Assembly: GCF_000971135.1 (NCBI RefSeq)
Contig: NZ_BBLW01000009.1
Span: 62,001-126,000, forward strand
From: Demequina phytophila
Lineage (GTDB): Bacteria > Actinomycetota > Actinomycetes > Actinomycetales > Demequinaceae
Direction: 5' to 3'
Length of the DNA: 64,000 nt
Part shown: one piece after another, positions 27,261 through 37,750 of the stretch
Layout: every line of letters begins with the position of its first letter
How positions within the stretch are numbered: the first letter of the stretch is position 1
Translations under genes and position numbers: made by a program
Notes under the pieces: generated by a model
What the model was told of the DNA's origin: nothing
The model's database searches: none
The model's input: only the letters and a program-made list of their open reading frames with translations

Positions 27261-30200
27261 ATGCCGGCCAAGGATTTCGTCCACCTCCACGTCCACACCG
27301 AGTACTCGATGCTGGACGGGGCGGCGAAGATCGGCGACCTGTTCAAGGAGGCCGAGCGGCTGGGCCAGTCCGCCATGGCCACCACGGACCACGGATACCT
27401 GTTCGGCGCGTACGAGTTCTGGAACAAGGCGCAGGCCACGGGCGTGAAGCCCATCATCGGGCTCGAGGCGTACCTCACGCCCGGCACCGCGCGGGGCGAC
27501 CGCACGCGCGTGCGGTGGGGCGAGCGCGGCCAGGAGAACGACGACGTCAGCTCGGGCGGCGCGTACACCCACGCGACCATGTGGGCCCGCGACACGGGCG
27601 GCATGCACAACCTGTTCCGCCTCGCGTCCTACGCGAGCCTCGAGGGCCACTTCTACAAGGCGCGCATGGACCGCGACCTGCTGCAGCGCTTCTCCAAGGG
27701 CATCATCGCGACCACCGGCTGCCCGTCGGGCGAGGTGCAGACGCGCCTGCGGCTGGGCCAGTACGACGAGGCGCTGCGGGCGGCCGCGGAGTTCCAGGAC
27801 ATCTTCGGCAAGGACTCGTACTACGTCGAGCTGATGGATCACGGCCTGGACATCGAGAAGCGCGTGTTCGAGGACCTCCTGCGGATCTCGAAGGCGATCG
27901 GCGCGCCGCTCGTCGCGACCAACGACCTCCACTACACGAAGAAGGAGGACTCGGTCTCGCACGAGGCTCTCCTGTGCGTGCAGTCGGGCTCGACGCTCAG
28001 CGAGCCCACGTACGACCAGGGCGGCAAGCGCTTCGCGTTCTCCGGCGACGGCTACTACGTGAAGTCAGCCGAGGAGATGTGGCGCATCTGGGGCGACTAC
28101 CCGGAGGCGCTCACCAACACCCTCGCGATCGCCGAGCAGTGCGAGGTGGAGTTCAACACCAAGGCCGACTACATGCCGGTGTTCGACTGCCCGCCGGGGG
28201 AGGACGAGCACTCGTGGTTCGTCAAGGAGGTCCAGAAGGGCCTTCACCTGCGGTTCGGTGAGGAGATCCCCGCGCACGTGCAGGAGCGCGCGAACTACGA
28301 GATCGAGGTCATCGCGGGCAAGGGCTACCCCGGCTACTTCCTGGTGGTCGCCGACTTCATCCAGTGGGCCAAGGACAACGGCATCCGCGTGGGGCCGGGG
28401 CGTGGCTCCGGTGCCGGCTCGATGGCCGCGTACGCGATGAAGATCACCGACATCGACCCGATCGAGCACCAGCTGTACTTCGAGCGCTTCCTCAACCCGG
28501 AGCGCGAGTCCAAGCCCGACTTCGATGTGGACTTCGACGAGCGCAGGCGCGGCGAGGTCATCCAGTACGTCACCGACAAGTACGGCCAGGACCGCGTGTC
28601 CATGATCGTCACGTACGGCACCATCAAGGCCAAGCAGGCGCTCAAGGACTCGACGCGCGTGCTCGGCAAGCCGTACTCGCTGGGCGAGACGCTCACCAAG
28701 GCGTACCCCGAGGCGATCATGGGCAAGGACATGCCCCTGATCGGCGTCACCGACGCCACGCACGCCCGCCATCACGAGGGCCAGGACTTCCGTGCGGTGC
28801 TCGAGGCGGACCCCGAGGCGCAGCAGGTGTTCGAGCTCGCGCAGGGTCTCGAGGGCCTGAAGCGTCAGTGGGGCGTGCACGCGGCCGGCGTCATCATGTC
28901 CTCCGACCCGCTGATCGACATCATCCCGATCATGCGGCGCGAGCAGGACGGCGCGGTCATCACGCAGTTCGACTACCCGACGTGCGAGACGCTCGGCCTG
29001 GTCAAGATGGACTTCCTGGGCCTGCGCAACCTCACCATCCTCGACGACGCCCTCGAGAACATCGTCGACAACGGCAAGGAGCCGCTGGTCCTCGAGGACC
29101 TGCCGCTGCACGACGACGGCGCGTTCGAGCTGCTGGGACGCGGCGACACGCTGGGCGTGTTCCAGCTCGACGGCACCGCGATGCGCCAGCTGCTGCGCCA
29201 GATGCGCCCCGACACGTTCGAGGACATCTCCGCCGTGCTCGCGCTGTACCGCCCCGGCCCGATGGGCATGAACTCCCACACCAACTACGCGGAACGCAAG
29301 AACGGCCGCCAGGCGATCGCGCCCATCCACCCCGAGCTGGATGAGCCGCTCAAGGAGGTGCTGGGGATCACCTACGGCCTGATCGTGTATCAGGAGCAGG
29401 TGCAGCGCATCGCGCAGATCGTCGCCGACTACACGCTGGGCGCCGCCGACCTGCTGCGTCGCGCCATGGGTAAGAAGAAGAAGGAGATCCTCGACAAGGA
29501 GTTCGAGCCCTTCGAGGCCGGCATGAAGGCCAACGGATACTCCGACGCCGCGATCAAGGCGCTCTGGGACACGCTGCTCCCGTTCGCCGACTACGCGTTC
29601 AACAAGGCGCACACCGCCGCGTACGGGGTGCTGTCGTTCTGGACCGCCTACCTCAAGGCGCACTACCCGACCGAGTTCATGGCGGCGCTGCTCACCTCGG
29701 TGGGCACGGACAAGGACAAGTCCGCGCTGTATCTCGCGGAGTGCCGTCGCATGGGCATCACGGTGCTGCCGCCGGACGTCAACGAGTCCAAGGCGACGTT
29801 CGCCGCCGTCGGCGACGACGTCCGCTTCGGCCTCACCGCGGTGCGCAACGTGGGCGCGAACGTGGTCGCGGAGATCGTCAAGGCCCGCACCGAGCAGGGT
29901 GCGTTCACGTCCTTCGCCGACTTCCTCGACAAGGTCTCCGCGACCGTGTGCAACAAGCGCACCATCGACTCGCTCATCAAGGCCGGCGCGTTCGACTCCT
30001 TGGGCTACTCGCGCCGCGCGCTCAACGCGGTCCATGAGCAGGCCATCGACTCCGTGATCGGGGTGAAGCGTCAGGAGGCGACGGGTCAGTTCGACCTGTT
30101 CGCCGACGCCGCCGACCTGGGCGGGGGAGTGACGGTGGAGGTCCCCACGCTCGACGAGTGGGACAAGAAGACCAAGCTCAACCTCGAGCGCGACATGCTG

Positions 30201-30803
30201 GGCCTGTACGTGTCCGACCACCCGCTGTCGGGGCTCGACCACGTGATCCGCTCGGAGGCGACGCACCAGATCCTCAACGCGACGCCCGCGAACGGCGTGA
30301 AGGAGAACGACCAGATCAAGCTCGCCGGCCTGGTTACCCGCGTGGACCGTCGCATCGCGAAGTCGGGCAACCCGTACGCGATCATCGCGCTCGAGGACAT
30401 GACCGGCGAGACCGAGATCTCGTTCTTCGGCAAGGTCTACGAGACGTACGCGCGCGACCTCGCGGATGACGCGGTGCTCGCCATCAAGGTCCGGTGCCGT
30501 GAGCGCGGCGACGGCGGGCTCCAGTTCTCCGCGGTCGAGGTCAACGTGCCGAACCTCAACGTGACGGACACGTCGCCGGTGGCGATCACCGTCCCGGCGT
30601 CGCGCGTCACGCCGCCGCTGGTCGAGCAGGTCAAGGGGATCCTGCGCTCGCACCCCGGCGCGATCGAGGTCCGCATGGTGCTTACCGGCCCCGAGAAGCC
30701 GCTCACCATGCGGCTGGGTGACGAGTTCCGGGTGTCGCGCTCGTCCGCGCTGATCGGCGATCTCAAGGCGGCGCTGGGCCCCAACTGCCTCACCGGGGCA
30801 TAG
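27261..30803 (+). CDS. dnaE: DNA polymerase III alpha subunit DnaE1
   Basis: The protein has 1180 residues, standard for replicative DnaE. It opens with the PHP exonuclease-like domain (HLHVHTEYSMLDG at about 7-19). The palm carries PDFDVDFDERR from 419, with D422 and D424 as the catalytic aspartates. The helix-hairpin-helix and OB-fold (LAGLVTRVDRR) occupy the C-terminal part. Actinobacterial DnaE1 proofreads with its PHP domain. The ATG at 27261 is chosen because it starts the PHP domain directly and sits 7 bases after a -10 box. Confidence 0.98.
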   Translation: MPAKDFVHLHVHTEYSMLDGAAKIGDLFKEAERLGQSAMATTDHGYLFGAYEFWNKAQATGVKPIIGLEAYLTPGTARGDRTRVRWGERGQENDDVSSGGAYTHATMWARDTGGMHNLFRLASYASLEGHFYKARMDRDLLQRFSKGIIATTGCPSGEVQTRLRLGQYDEALRAAAEFQDIFGKDSYYVELMDHGLDIEKRVFEDLLRISKAIGAPLVATNDLHYTKKEDSVSHEALLCVQSGSTLSEPTYDQGGKRFAFSGDGYYVKSAEEMWRIWGDYPEALTNTLAIAEQCEVEFNTKADYMPVFDCPPGEDEHSWFVKEVQKGLHLRFGEEIPAHVQERANYEIEVIAGKGYPGYFLVVADFIQWAKDNGIRVGPGRGSGAGSMAAYAMKITDIDPIEHQLYFERFLNPERESKPDFDVDFDERRRGEVIQYVTDKYGQDRVSMIVTYGTIKAKQALKDSTRVLGKPYSLGETLTKAYPEAIMGKDMPLIGVTDATHARHHEGQDFRAVLEADPEAQQVFELAQGLEGLKRQWGVHAAGVIMSSDPLIDIIPIMRREQDGAVITQFDYPTCETLGLVKMDFLGLRNLTILDDALENIVDNGKEPLVLEDLPLHDDGAFELLGRGDTLGVFQLDGTAMRQLLRQMRPDTFEDISAVLALYRPGPMGMNSHTNYAERKNGRQAIAPIHPELDEPLKEVLGITYGLIVYQEQVQRIAQIVADYTLGAADLLRRAMGKKKKEILDKEFEPFEAGMKANGYSDAAIKALWDTLLPFADYAFNKAHTAAYGVLSFWTAYLKAHYPTEFMAALLTSVGTDKDKSALYLAECRRMGITVLPPDVNESKATFAAVGDDVRFGLTAVRNVGANVVAEIVKARTEQGAFTSFADFLDKVSATVCNKRTIDSLIKAGAFDSLGYSRRALNAVHEQAIDSVIGVKRQEATGQFDLFADAADLGGGVTVEVPTLDEWDKKTKLNLERDMLGLYVSDHPLSGLDHVIRSEATHQILNATPANGVKENDQIKLAGLVTRVDRRIAKSGNPYAIIALEDMTGETEISFFGKVYETYARDLADDAVLAIKVRCRERGDGGLQFSAVEVNVPNLNVTDTSPVAITVPASRVTPPLVEQVKGILRSHPGAIEVRMVLTGPEKPLTMRLGDEFRVSRSSALIGDLKAALGPNCLTGA

Positions 30804-30829
30804 CGCCGCCTGCGTGCGACCCTGAGCGC

Positions 30830-31231
30830 ATGAGCCCTATCGCCTGGGAACGCCTCGAGGGCGCCGCGCTCGCGGTCGTCGCGTCGGCGGGAGCGATCGC
30901 GCTCGACGCGTGGTGGTGGCCGCTGGCGCTGTTCCTCGCGTTCGACCTGAGCGCGCTCGGGTACCTGCGCGGGCCGCGGGCGGGTGCCTTCGCGTACAAC
31001 CTCGTCCACTCGTACTGGGGCCCGGCGGCGCTCGGCGCGTGGGCCATCGCCGCCCAGGCGTGGGACGTCCCCGGTGACGTGCGGTGGATCCTGATCGGCG
31101 CATCGTCCTGGCTGTTCCATGTGGGCGTGGACCGAGCCCTGGGCTACGGGCTCAAGCACGACGACCACTTCCAGCACACCCACCTGGGGTGGATCGGGCG
31201 CGGACGCCCGGACGCTCCGCGCGGCCTATGA
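30830..31231 (+). CDS. DUF4260 family membrane protein
   Basis: The protein has 133 residues, with about four hydrophobic helices and the family's C-terminal signature region DRALGYGLKHDDHFQHTHLG. DUF4260 proteins are small membrane proteins of unknown function. It begins 26 bases after dnaE with no clear ribosome site. Its 3' end overlaps the 3' end of the convergent XRE gene by 6 bases. Confidence 0.85.
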   Translation: MSPIAWERLEGAALAVVASAGAIALDAWWWPLALFLAFDLSALGYLRGPRAGAFAYNLVHSYWGPAALGAWAIAAQAWDVPGDVRWILIGASSWLFHVGVDRALGYGLKHDDHFQHTHLGWIGRGRPDAPRGL

Positions 31232-31504
31232 CGCGGTGACGGTCGCGCCCGCGCCGTCAGAGGCATCGCTCAGCTGCGCCCACAGGCCGTCGAGCGACAG
31301 GCCCACCTCCGCGGCGACGGCGGCGATGGTGGCGAACGCGGGGGTGGCGACGCGTCCCGACTCGATCTTGCGCAGGGTCTCGGGCGAGATGCCGGCGCGA
31401 ACGGCGACCTCGAGGATGGTGCGCTCGCCGCGCGCCTCGCGCAGGGCGGTGCCCAGGCGGCGGCCGCGGTCGATCTCTGCGGGGGTGAGGGGAAGCCGGA
31501 CCAT
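31226..31504 (-). CDS. XRE-family helix-turn-helix regulator
   Basis: The protein has 92 residues. The helix-turn-helix spans roughly 25-65 with the typical segments TILEVAVRAGISPETLRKIE and VATPAFATIAAVAAEVGL. It is divergent from a methionine aminopeptidase gene, and the spacer holds repeats of CCGGTAT likely to be its operator. The ATG at 31504 is 6 bases after a TACAAT -10, indicating a leaderless mRNA; an upstream reading to 31675 would run through the operator and is rejected. Confidence 0.9.
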   Translation of the reverse strand: MVRLPLTPAEIDRGRRLGTALREARGERTILEVAVRAGISPETLRKIESGRVATPAFATIAAVAAEVGLSLDGLWAQLSDASDGAGATVTAS

Positions 31505-31505
31505 G

Positions 31506-31537
31506 CCGGTATTGTAATGCCGGTATAGAAATACCGG
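31506..31537. promoter_or_regulatory. Divergent promoter and CCGGTAT operator
   Basis: CCGGTAT occurs as a direct repeat starting at 31506 and 31520 (14-bp period). The second copy forms a perfect inverted repeat with ATACCGG at 31531-31537 across AGAA. The minus-strand -10 TACAAT (31511-31516) lies between copies, and a plus-strand TATAGA (31524-31529) lies inside the inverted repeat. A dimeric regulator bound here would cover both promoters, consistent with autoregulation by the XRE protein. Confidence 0.7.
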
Positions 31538-31568
31538 TGCGGCGCACGCACCGGAGGGAAGGCGGGAC

Positions 31569-32336
31569 ATGATCGAGATCCTTGCGCCGGCGCAGCTGCC
31601 GCGTGCGCGAGACGTGGGCGCCCTCGTCGGCGACATCCTCGCCGACCTTCGACAGCGCGCGGTGCCCGGCGTCAACCTGCTCGAGATCGACGCGTGGACG
31701 CGCGACGCGATCCGGGCGGCGGGCGCGGAGTCCTGCTACGTGGACTACGCGCCGTCGTTCGGCGAGGGACCCTTCGGCTACTACATCTGCACGTCCGTGA
31801 ACGACGCGGTGCTCCACGGCCGCCCCCGCGATCGTGCGCTCGCCGCCGGCGACCTGCTCACGCTCGACCTCGCGGTCTCGCTGCGGGGGATGGTGGCGGA
31901 CTCCGCCGTCAGCTTCGTGGTGGGCGGGGGCGGGACGCCCGAGGCGGCCGCGCTGATCGACGCGACCGAGCGGGCGCTCGCCGCGGGGATCGCCGCGGCC
32001 GGACCCGATGTGCGCCTCGGCGACGTCTCGCACGCGATCGGCGCGGTGCTCACGGATGCCGGCTACCCGATCAACCTCGAGTTCGGCGGGCACGGCGTCG
32101 GGTCGACCATGCATCAGGATCCTCACGTGCCCAACGCGGGCCGGCCCGGTCGCGGCTACCGCCTCCGGCCGGGGCTGCTCCTCGCGCTCGAACCGTGGGC
32201 GATGATCGACACGGACGAGCTGGTCACCGACGCCGACGGGTGGACGCTGCGCAGCGCGACGGGCTGCCTCACCGCGCATAGCGAGCACACCATCGCGATC
32301 ACCGAGGACGGCGTCGAGGTGCTCACGGCGCGGTGA
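31569..32336 (+). CDS. map: Type I methionine aminopeptidase
   Basis: The protein has 255 residues of the M24A pita-bread fold. Metal ligands are visible: two Asp in LDLAVSLRGMVADSA near 100-115, His in GGHGVG near 175, Glu in LEPWAM near 209 and Glu in SEHTIAI near 240. It removes the initiator methionine. It has a strong GGAGGGAAGG ribosome site and is divergently paired with an XRE regulator rather than with the ribosomal operon, so it is probably a second, regulated copy. Confidence 0.94.
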   Translation: MIEILAPAQLPRARDVGALVGDILADLRQRAVPGVNLLEIDAWTRDAIRAAGAESCYVDYAPSFGEGPFGYYICTSVNDAVLHGRPRDRALAAGDLLTLDLAVSLRGMVADSAVSFVVGGGGTPEAAALIDATERALAAGIAAAGPDVRLGDVSHAIGAVLTDAGYPINLEFGGHGVGSTMHQDPHVPNAGRPGRGYRLRPGLLLALEPWAMIDTDELVTDADGWTLRSATGCLTAHSEHTIAITEDGVEVLTAR

Positions 32337-32395
32337 CGCGGCGCCCGGGCCCGCATGCCGGCGCCCGGGCCCGGTGAGGCCCGCGCGAGCGCCAC

Positions 32396-32401
32396 TAGAC
32401 T
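32396..32401 (+). promoter_or_regulatory. -10 box giving leaderless hisD mRNA
   Basis: TAGACT ends 6 bases before the hisD GTG. There is no Shine-Dalgarno sequence in the interval. Confidence 0.65.
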
Positions 32402-32407
32402 CGGCAC

Positions 32408-33712
32408 GTGCTCTCTCGGATCGACCTCCGCGGCCAGGACCTGTCCGCCCGTGAACTGCTGTCCATCGTGCCCCGCGCCGACGTCAACGTCGGCGACGCG
32501 CTCGCCGTGGTCGAGCCCATCATCGAGGACGTGCGCGTCCGCGGCGAGGCCGCGCTCAAGGAGCTGGGCGAGCGCTTCGACGGGGTCGTGCCGGAGCACG
32601 TGCGCGTCCCCGAGGCCGCCATCCGGGAGGCGCTCGCGACCCTCGACCCCGCCGTCCGCGACGGCCTCGAGGAGGCCATCGACCGGGTGGGTCGCTTCCA
32701 CCGGGCGACGGTCCCGCCGCCGGTGGACGTCGAGCTCGCGCCCGGCGCCGTCGTGTCGCAGCGCTGGATCCCGGTGGGTCGCGTGGGCCTGTACGTGCCG
32801 GGCGGGCTCGCGGTCTACCCGAGCTCCGTTGTGATGAATGTGGTCACCGCGCAGGCGGCGGGTGTGCCGTCGATCGCGGTCACGAGCCCCCCGCAGAAGG
32901 CGTTCGGCGGGCTTCCGCACCCGACCATCCTTGCCGCGTGCGCGCTGCTCGGCGTCACCGAGGTGTACGCCGTCGGCGGCGCGCAGGCGATCGGCATGCT
33001 CGCGTACGGCGTCGAGGGCCTGTGCGATCCGGTGGACGTCATCACGGGCCCCGGCAACGTGTACGTCGCCGCGGCCAAGCGCGCGGTGAACGGCGTGGTC
33101 GGCATCGACTCCGAGGCGGGTCCCACCGAGATCGCGGTGATCGCGGACGCGACCGCGACCCCGCGCTGGGTCGCGGCGGACCTGCTCAGCCAGGCCGAGC
33201 ACGACCCGATGGCGGGCTCCGTCCTCATCACCGACTCCGAGGAGCTCGCGGAGGCCGTCGAGCGGGAGCTCGGCGCGCTCGCGGACGCCACCAAGCACCT
33301 CGCCCGCACCAAGGAGGCGCTCACGGGTCGCCAGAGCGCGGTCATCCTCACCAGCGGCCTCGACCAGTCCGTCGCCGTGGCGGACGCGTACGGCGCCGAG
33401 CACCTCGAGATTCACACCGCCTCCCCGCGCGAGGTGGCGGCGCGGATCCGGAACGCCGGCGCGATCTTCGTCGGCGAGCACTCACCGGTGCCGCTCGGCG
33501 ACTACCTCGCCGGCTCCAACCACGTGCTGCCCACGGGTGGCACGGCGCGCTTCGCGTCGGGACTCGGCGTGACCGCGTTCCTCAAGGCCGTGTCCTTCAT
33601 CGACTACAGCGCGGACGCGCTGGGCGCCGTGGGGGAGAAGGTGGTCGCGCTCGCGGAGGCCGAGGACCTGCCCGCGCACGGTGCGGCCATCCGGGCGAGG
33701 CTCTCGGAGTAG
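32408..33712 (+). CDS. hisD: Histidinol dehydrogenase HisD
   Basis: The protein has 434 residues. The [17 protein letters not shown] segment near 128-144 and [10 protein letters not shown] near 260 match HisD, including the zinc-site His of the latter. It performs the last two oxidations of histidine synthesis (L-histidinol to L-histidine). It is separated from hisC by three unrelated genes, so the usual hisDCB run is interrupted here. Start GTG, apparently leaderless. Confidence 0.97.
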   Translation: MLSRIDLRGQDLSARELLSIVPRADVNVGDALAVVEPIIEDVRVRGEAALKELGERFDGVVPEHVRVPEAAIREALATLDPAVRDGLEEAIDRVGRFHRATVPPPVDVELAPGAVVSQRWIPVGRVGLYVPGGLAVYPSSVVMNVVTAQAAGVPSIAVTSPPQKAFGGLPHPTILAACALLGVTEVYAVGGAQAIGMLAYGVEGLCDPVDVITGPGNVYVAAAKRAVNGVVGIDSEAGPTEIAVIADATATPRWVAADLLSQAEHDPMAGSVLITDSEELAEAVERELGALADATKHLARTKEALTGRQSAVILTSGLDQSVAVADAYGAEHLEIHTASPREVAARIRNAGAIFVGEHSPVPLGDYLAGSNHVLPTGGTARFASGLGVTAFLKAVSFIDYSADALGAVGEKVVALAEAEDLPAHGAAIRARLSE

Positions 33713-33764
33713 CCCCCGACGCACCCCGCGCGTGCCCGCGCGCGTCCGCGGACCACGCCCTCAA

Positions 33765-33785
33765 CGACACGCCGTGTCGGTTTCG
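33765..33785 (+). terminator. Possible hisD terminator
   Basis: CGACACG-C-CGTGTCG (33765-33779) is a perfect inverted repeat that can form a 5-bp stem with a 5-base loop, followed by GTTTCG. Weak but well placed after hisD. Confidence 0.4.
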
Positions 33786-33818
33786 TCACCGCATGTACAC
33801 GGCGGGTTCGCGCGCCCG

Positions 33819-33867
33819 CCATAATCCTCTCACCGCCATCGTCGGCGGCCCATGACTGAGGGGAACC
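33819..33867 (+). promoter_or_regulatory. Promoter and ribosome site of secreted-protein gene
   Basis: CATAAT near 33820 is a good -10 candidate, followed by a leader of about 40 bases with GAGGGGA just before the ATG. Confidence 0.5.
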
Positions 33868-35280
33868 ATGACTCGCTCCATCGCGGCCTCGCGCCGTCCA
33901 TCCGGCCGCGCGATCGCTGCCTCCATCGCGCTCGCGGGTGCCTTCGCCGCGTTCGTGCCGACCGCCGCCCACGCCGAGGAGGCGTTCGAGCCGGGCATGC
34001 CGTCGATCGTCGGCGACGTGGTCGTCGGCTCGACCGTCACGGCCGACGCCGGGACCTGGACGCCCGAGCCGGAGCTCACCTATTCGTGGTCCGTCGACGG
34101 GCTCGAGGTCGGCACCGACATGGCGTATACGCTGCAGGCGGGTGACGGCGGCGCGAGCCTCGTCCTCGACGTGACGGCGCACCTCGACGGCTACTCGGAC
34201 CTCACGGTCTCGACCGAGCCGGTCACGGTCGCGCTCGCGACGCAGGAGGAGTTCACCACCGCGATCACGGGTCGCTGGGTCGTGGGCGAGACCGTCAGCG
34301 CCGCCGTTCCCGCGGGCGACGGCGTCACGGTGCAGTGGCTGCGCGACGGCACCGCGTTCAGCGGAGGCACCGCCGCCGACTACGTGCTGCGCCGTGCCGA
34401 CGCCGGGCACCTCATGTCGGTGGTCGTCACGCGTTCCATCCCCGGCTACGTCGACGCCGTCGCCACCGCGACCGGCGCGAGGACCGTCCTCAACGCCTTC
34501 GGCTCCGCGCCGGTACCGACCATCGCGGGCCCGGTGCGCGCCGGCAGCACGCTCACGGCGGTGACCGACGGCCTCAGGCCCGCGGACGCCAAGGTGGCGT
34601 ACCAGTGGTTCCGCGACGGCGTCGCCCTCACGGGACGGACCAGCGCGACCCTCCCGCTCAAGAACATCGACCAGGGCAAGCGCTTCTCGGTGGTCGTCAC
34701 CTACTCGAAGCGCGGGTACGCCGCCGTGACGCAGTCGTCGGCCCAGACCAAGGCCGCGGCCGCCCGCCCCAAGGTCGCCTCGGCGAACGGCTACTACCGC
34801 GTGGGCAAGGACATCCAGCCCGGAACCTACTTCCGCACCGGCGCGAAGATGTGCGAGTGGTACCGCCTGTCCGGCAAGGACAAGAACAAGCAGAAGTACG
34901 TCCTCGGCAACAACGGGGGATGGAACCGCGTGTACATCCAGGTCAAGGCGACCGACACCTGGGTGCACTTCCGTGGCTGCGGCGGCTGGACCAAGTTCGA
35001 CGGCACGGGCGCGAAGCGCTCCGTGATGGGTCAGGACGGCACCTACGCGGTCGGCACCGACATCAGGCCCGGCACGTACACCGCCGAGGACATCACCGGG
35101 ATCGACATCGACGGCTTCCACCTCCACTGGTGCCTCTACGTCTCGGAGACCCGCCCGCTGGGCAGCGAGAGCTCGCTCCAGGACATGGGCGTCTACCAGT
35201 CCGGACCTGTCACGGTGAAGGCCAAGGCCGGCGAATTCCTGCAGGTGATGGGCTGCGGCAGGCTCACCCGCGTCAGCTGA
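33868..35280 (+). CDS. Secreted Ig-like repeat protein with duplicated C-terminal domain
   Basis: The protein has 470 residues. A Sec signal peptide ends near AHA-E (36-37). Three Ig-like units follow (about 38-120, 121-205, 206-295), each with a VG-x-T-V / YxW-x-x-DG / GY pattern seen in actinobacterial surface proteins. The C-terminal part (about 300-470) is two copies of a roughly 80-residue module with VG-x-DI-x-PGTY near its start and GCG-x-x-T near its end. Each copy has two cysteines. No sortase signal or membrane anchor is visible, so it is probably released. Function unknown. Confidence 0.87.
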   Translation: MTRSIAASRRPSGRAIAASIALAGAFAAFVPTAAHAEEAFEPGMPSIVGDVVVGSTVTADAGTWTPEPELTYSWSVDGLEVGTDMAYTLQAGDGGASLVLDVTAHLDGYSDLTVSTEPVTVALATQEEFTTAITGRWVVGETVSAAVPAGDGVTVQWLRDGTAFSGGTAADYVLRRADAGHLMSVVVTRSIPGYVDAVATATGARTVLNAFGSAPVPTIAGPVRAGSTLTAVTDGLRPADAKVAYQWFRDGVALTGRTSATLPLKNIDQGKRFSVVVTYSKRGYAAVTQSSAQTKAAAARPKVASANGYYRVGKDIQPGTYFRTGAKMCEWYRLSGKDKNKQKYVLGNNGGWNRVYIQVKATDTWVHFRGCGGWTKFDGTGAKRSVMGQDGTYAVGTDIRPGTYTAEDITGIDIDGFHLHWCLYVSETRPLGSESSLQDMGVYQSGPVTVKAKAGEFLQVMGCGRLTRVS

Positions 35281-35293
35281 GCATCACCACGGG

Positions 35294-35321
35294 AGGGGCG
35301 TCGCGCGAGCGGCGCCCCTTT
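35294..35321 (+). terminator. Intrinsic terminator after secreted-protein gene
   Basis: AGGGGCG (35294-35300) pairs with CGCCCCT (35313-35319), followed by TT. A GGGACGATGC decamer lies 24 bases further on at 35345-35354, just before the convergent recQ end. Confidence 0.75.
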
Positions 35322-35356
35322 CGCATGCCCGGGCGCCGCGCGGCGGGACGATGCCC

Positions 35357-37561
<2,205 letters not shown>

Positions 37562-37567
37562 CCCCCG

Positions 37568-37573
37568 ATGGTA
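37568..37573 (-). promoter_or_regulatory. -10 box giving leaderless recQ mRNA
   Basis: On the minus strand TACCAT ends 6 bases before the recQ ATG, the same spacing as the other leaderless genes. Confidence 0.55.
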
Positions 37574-37610
37574 GGGCGGGGCTCCGACACCACCCTCGCC
37601 GCCATCAGCG

Positions 37611-37648
37611 GGGACGATGCGCGGCATCGGTGACACGCGCATCGTCCC
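37611..37648. repeat. Inverted pair of GGGACGATGC motifs
   Basis: GGGACGATGCGCG (37611-37623) and its exact complement (37636-37648) form a 13-bp perfect inverted repeat with a 12-base loop. It lies between divergent recQ and the Nramp gene. No T-run follows. It is the clearest inverted pair of the repeated decamer. Confidence 0.85.
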
Positions 37649-37663
37649 GTCGCGACCGGCACA

Positions 37664-37685
37664 GAAGTTCGGGTAGCCTAACTTC
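37664..37685 (+). promoter_or_regulatory. DtxR/MntR-like operator over transporter promoter
   Basis: GAAGTT and AACTTC form a perfect inverted repeat with a 10-base spacer. The centre TAGCCTAAC (37674-37682) equals the core of the DtxR/IdeR consensus, and TAGCCT (37674-37679) would be the -10 box. A metal-sensing repressor bound here would block the Nramp promoter. Sequence match is seen; the regulator is inferred. Confidence 0.6.
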
Positions 37686-37750
37686 CCATCGACGGCGCCG
37701 TCCCGGCGTCGTCGCACCCCGAGCACGCACGTCAGACCGGAGGACCGCGG

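Noticed and set aside
28065-30653. An 862-codon open frame antisense to dnaE
   Set aside because: Val/Leu/Arg/His-rich translation typical of a shadow of a high-G+C gene; no ribosome site or promoter.
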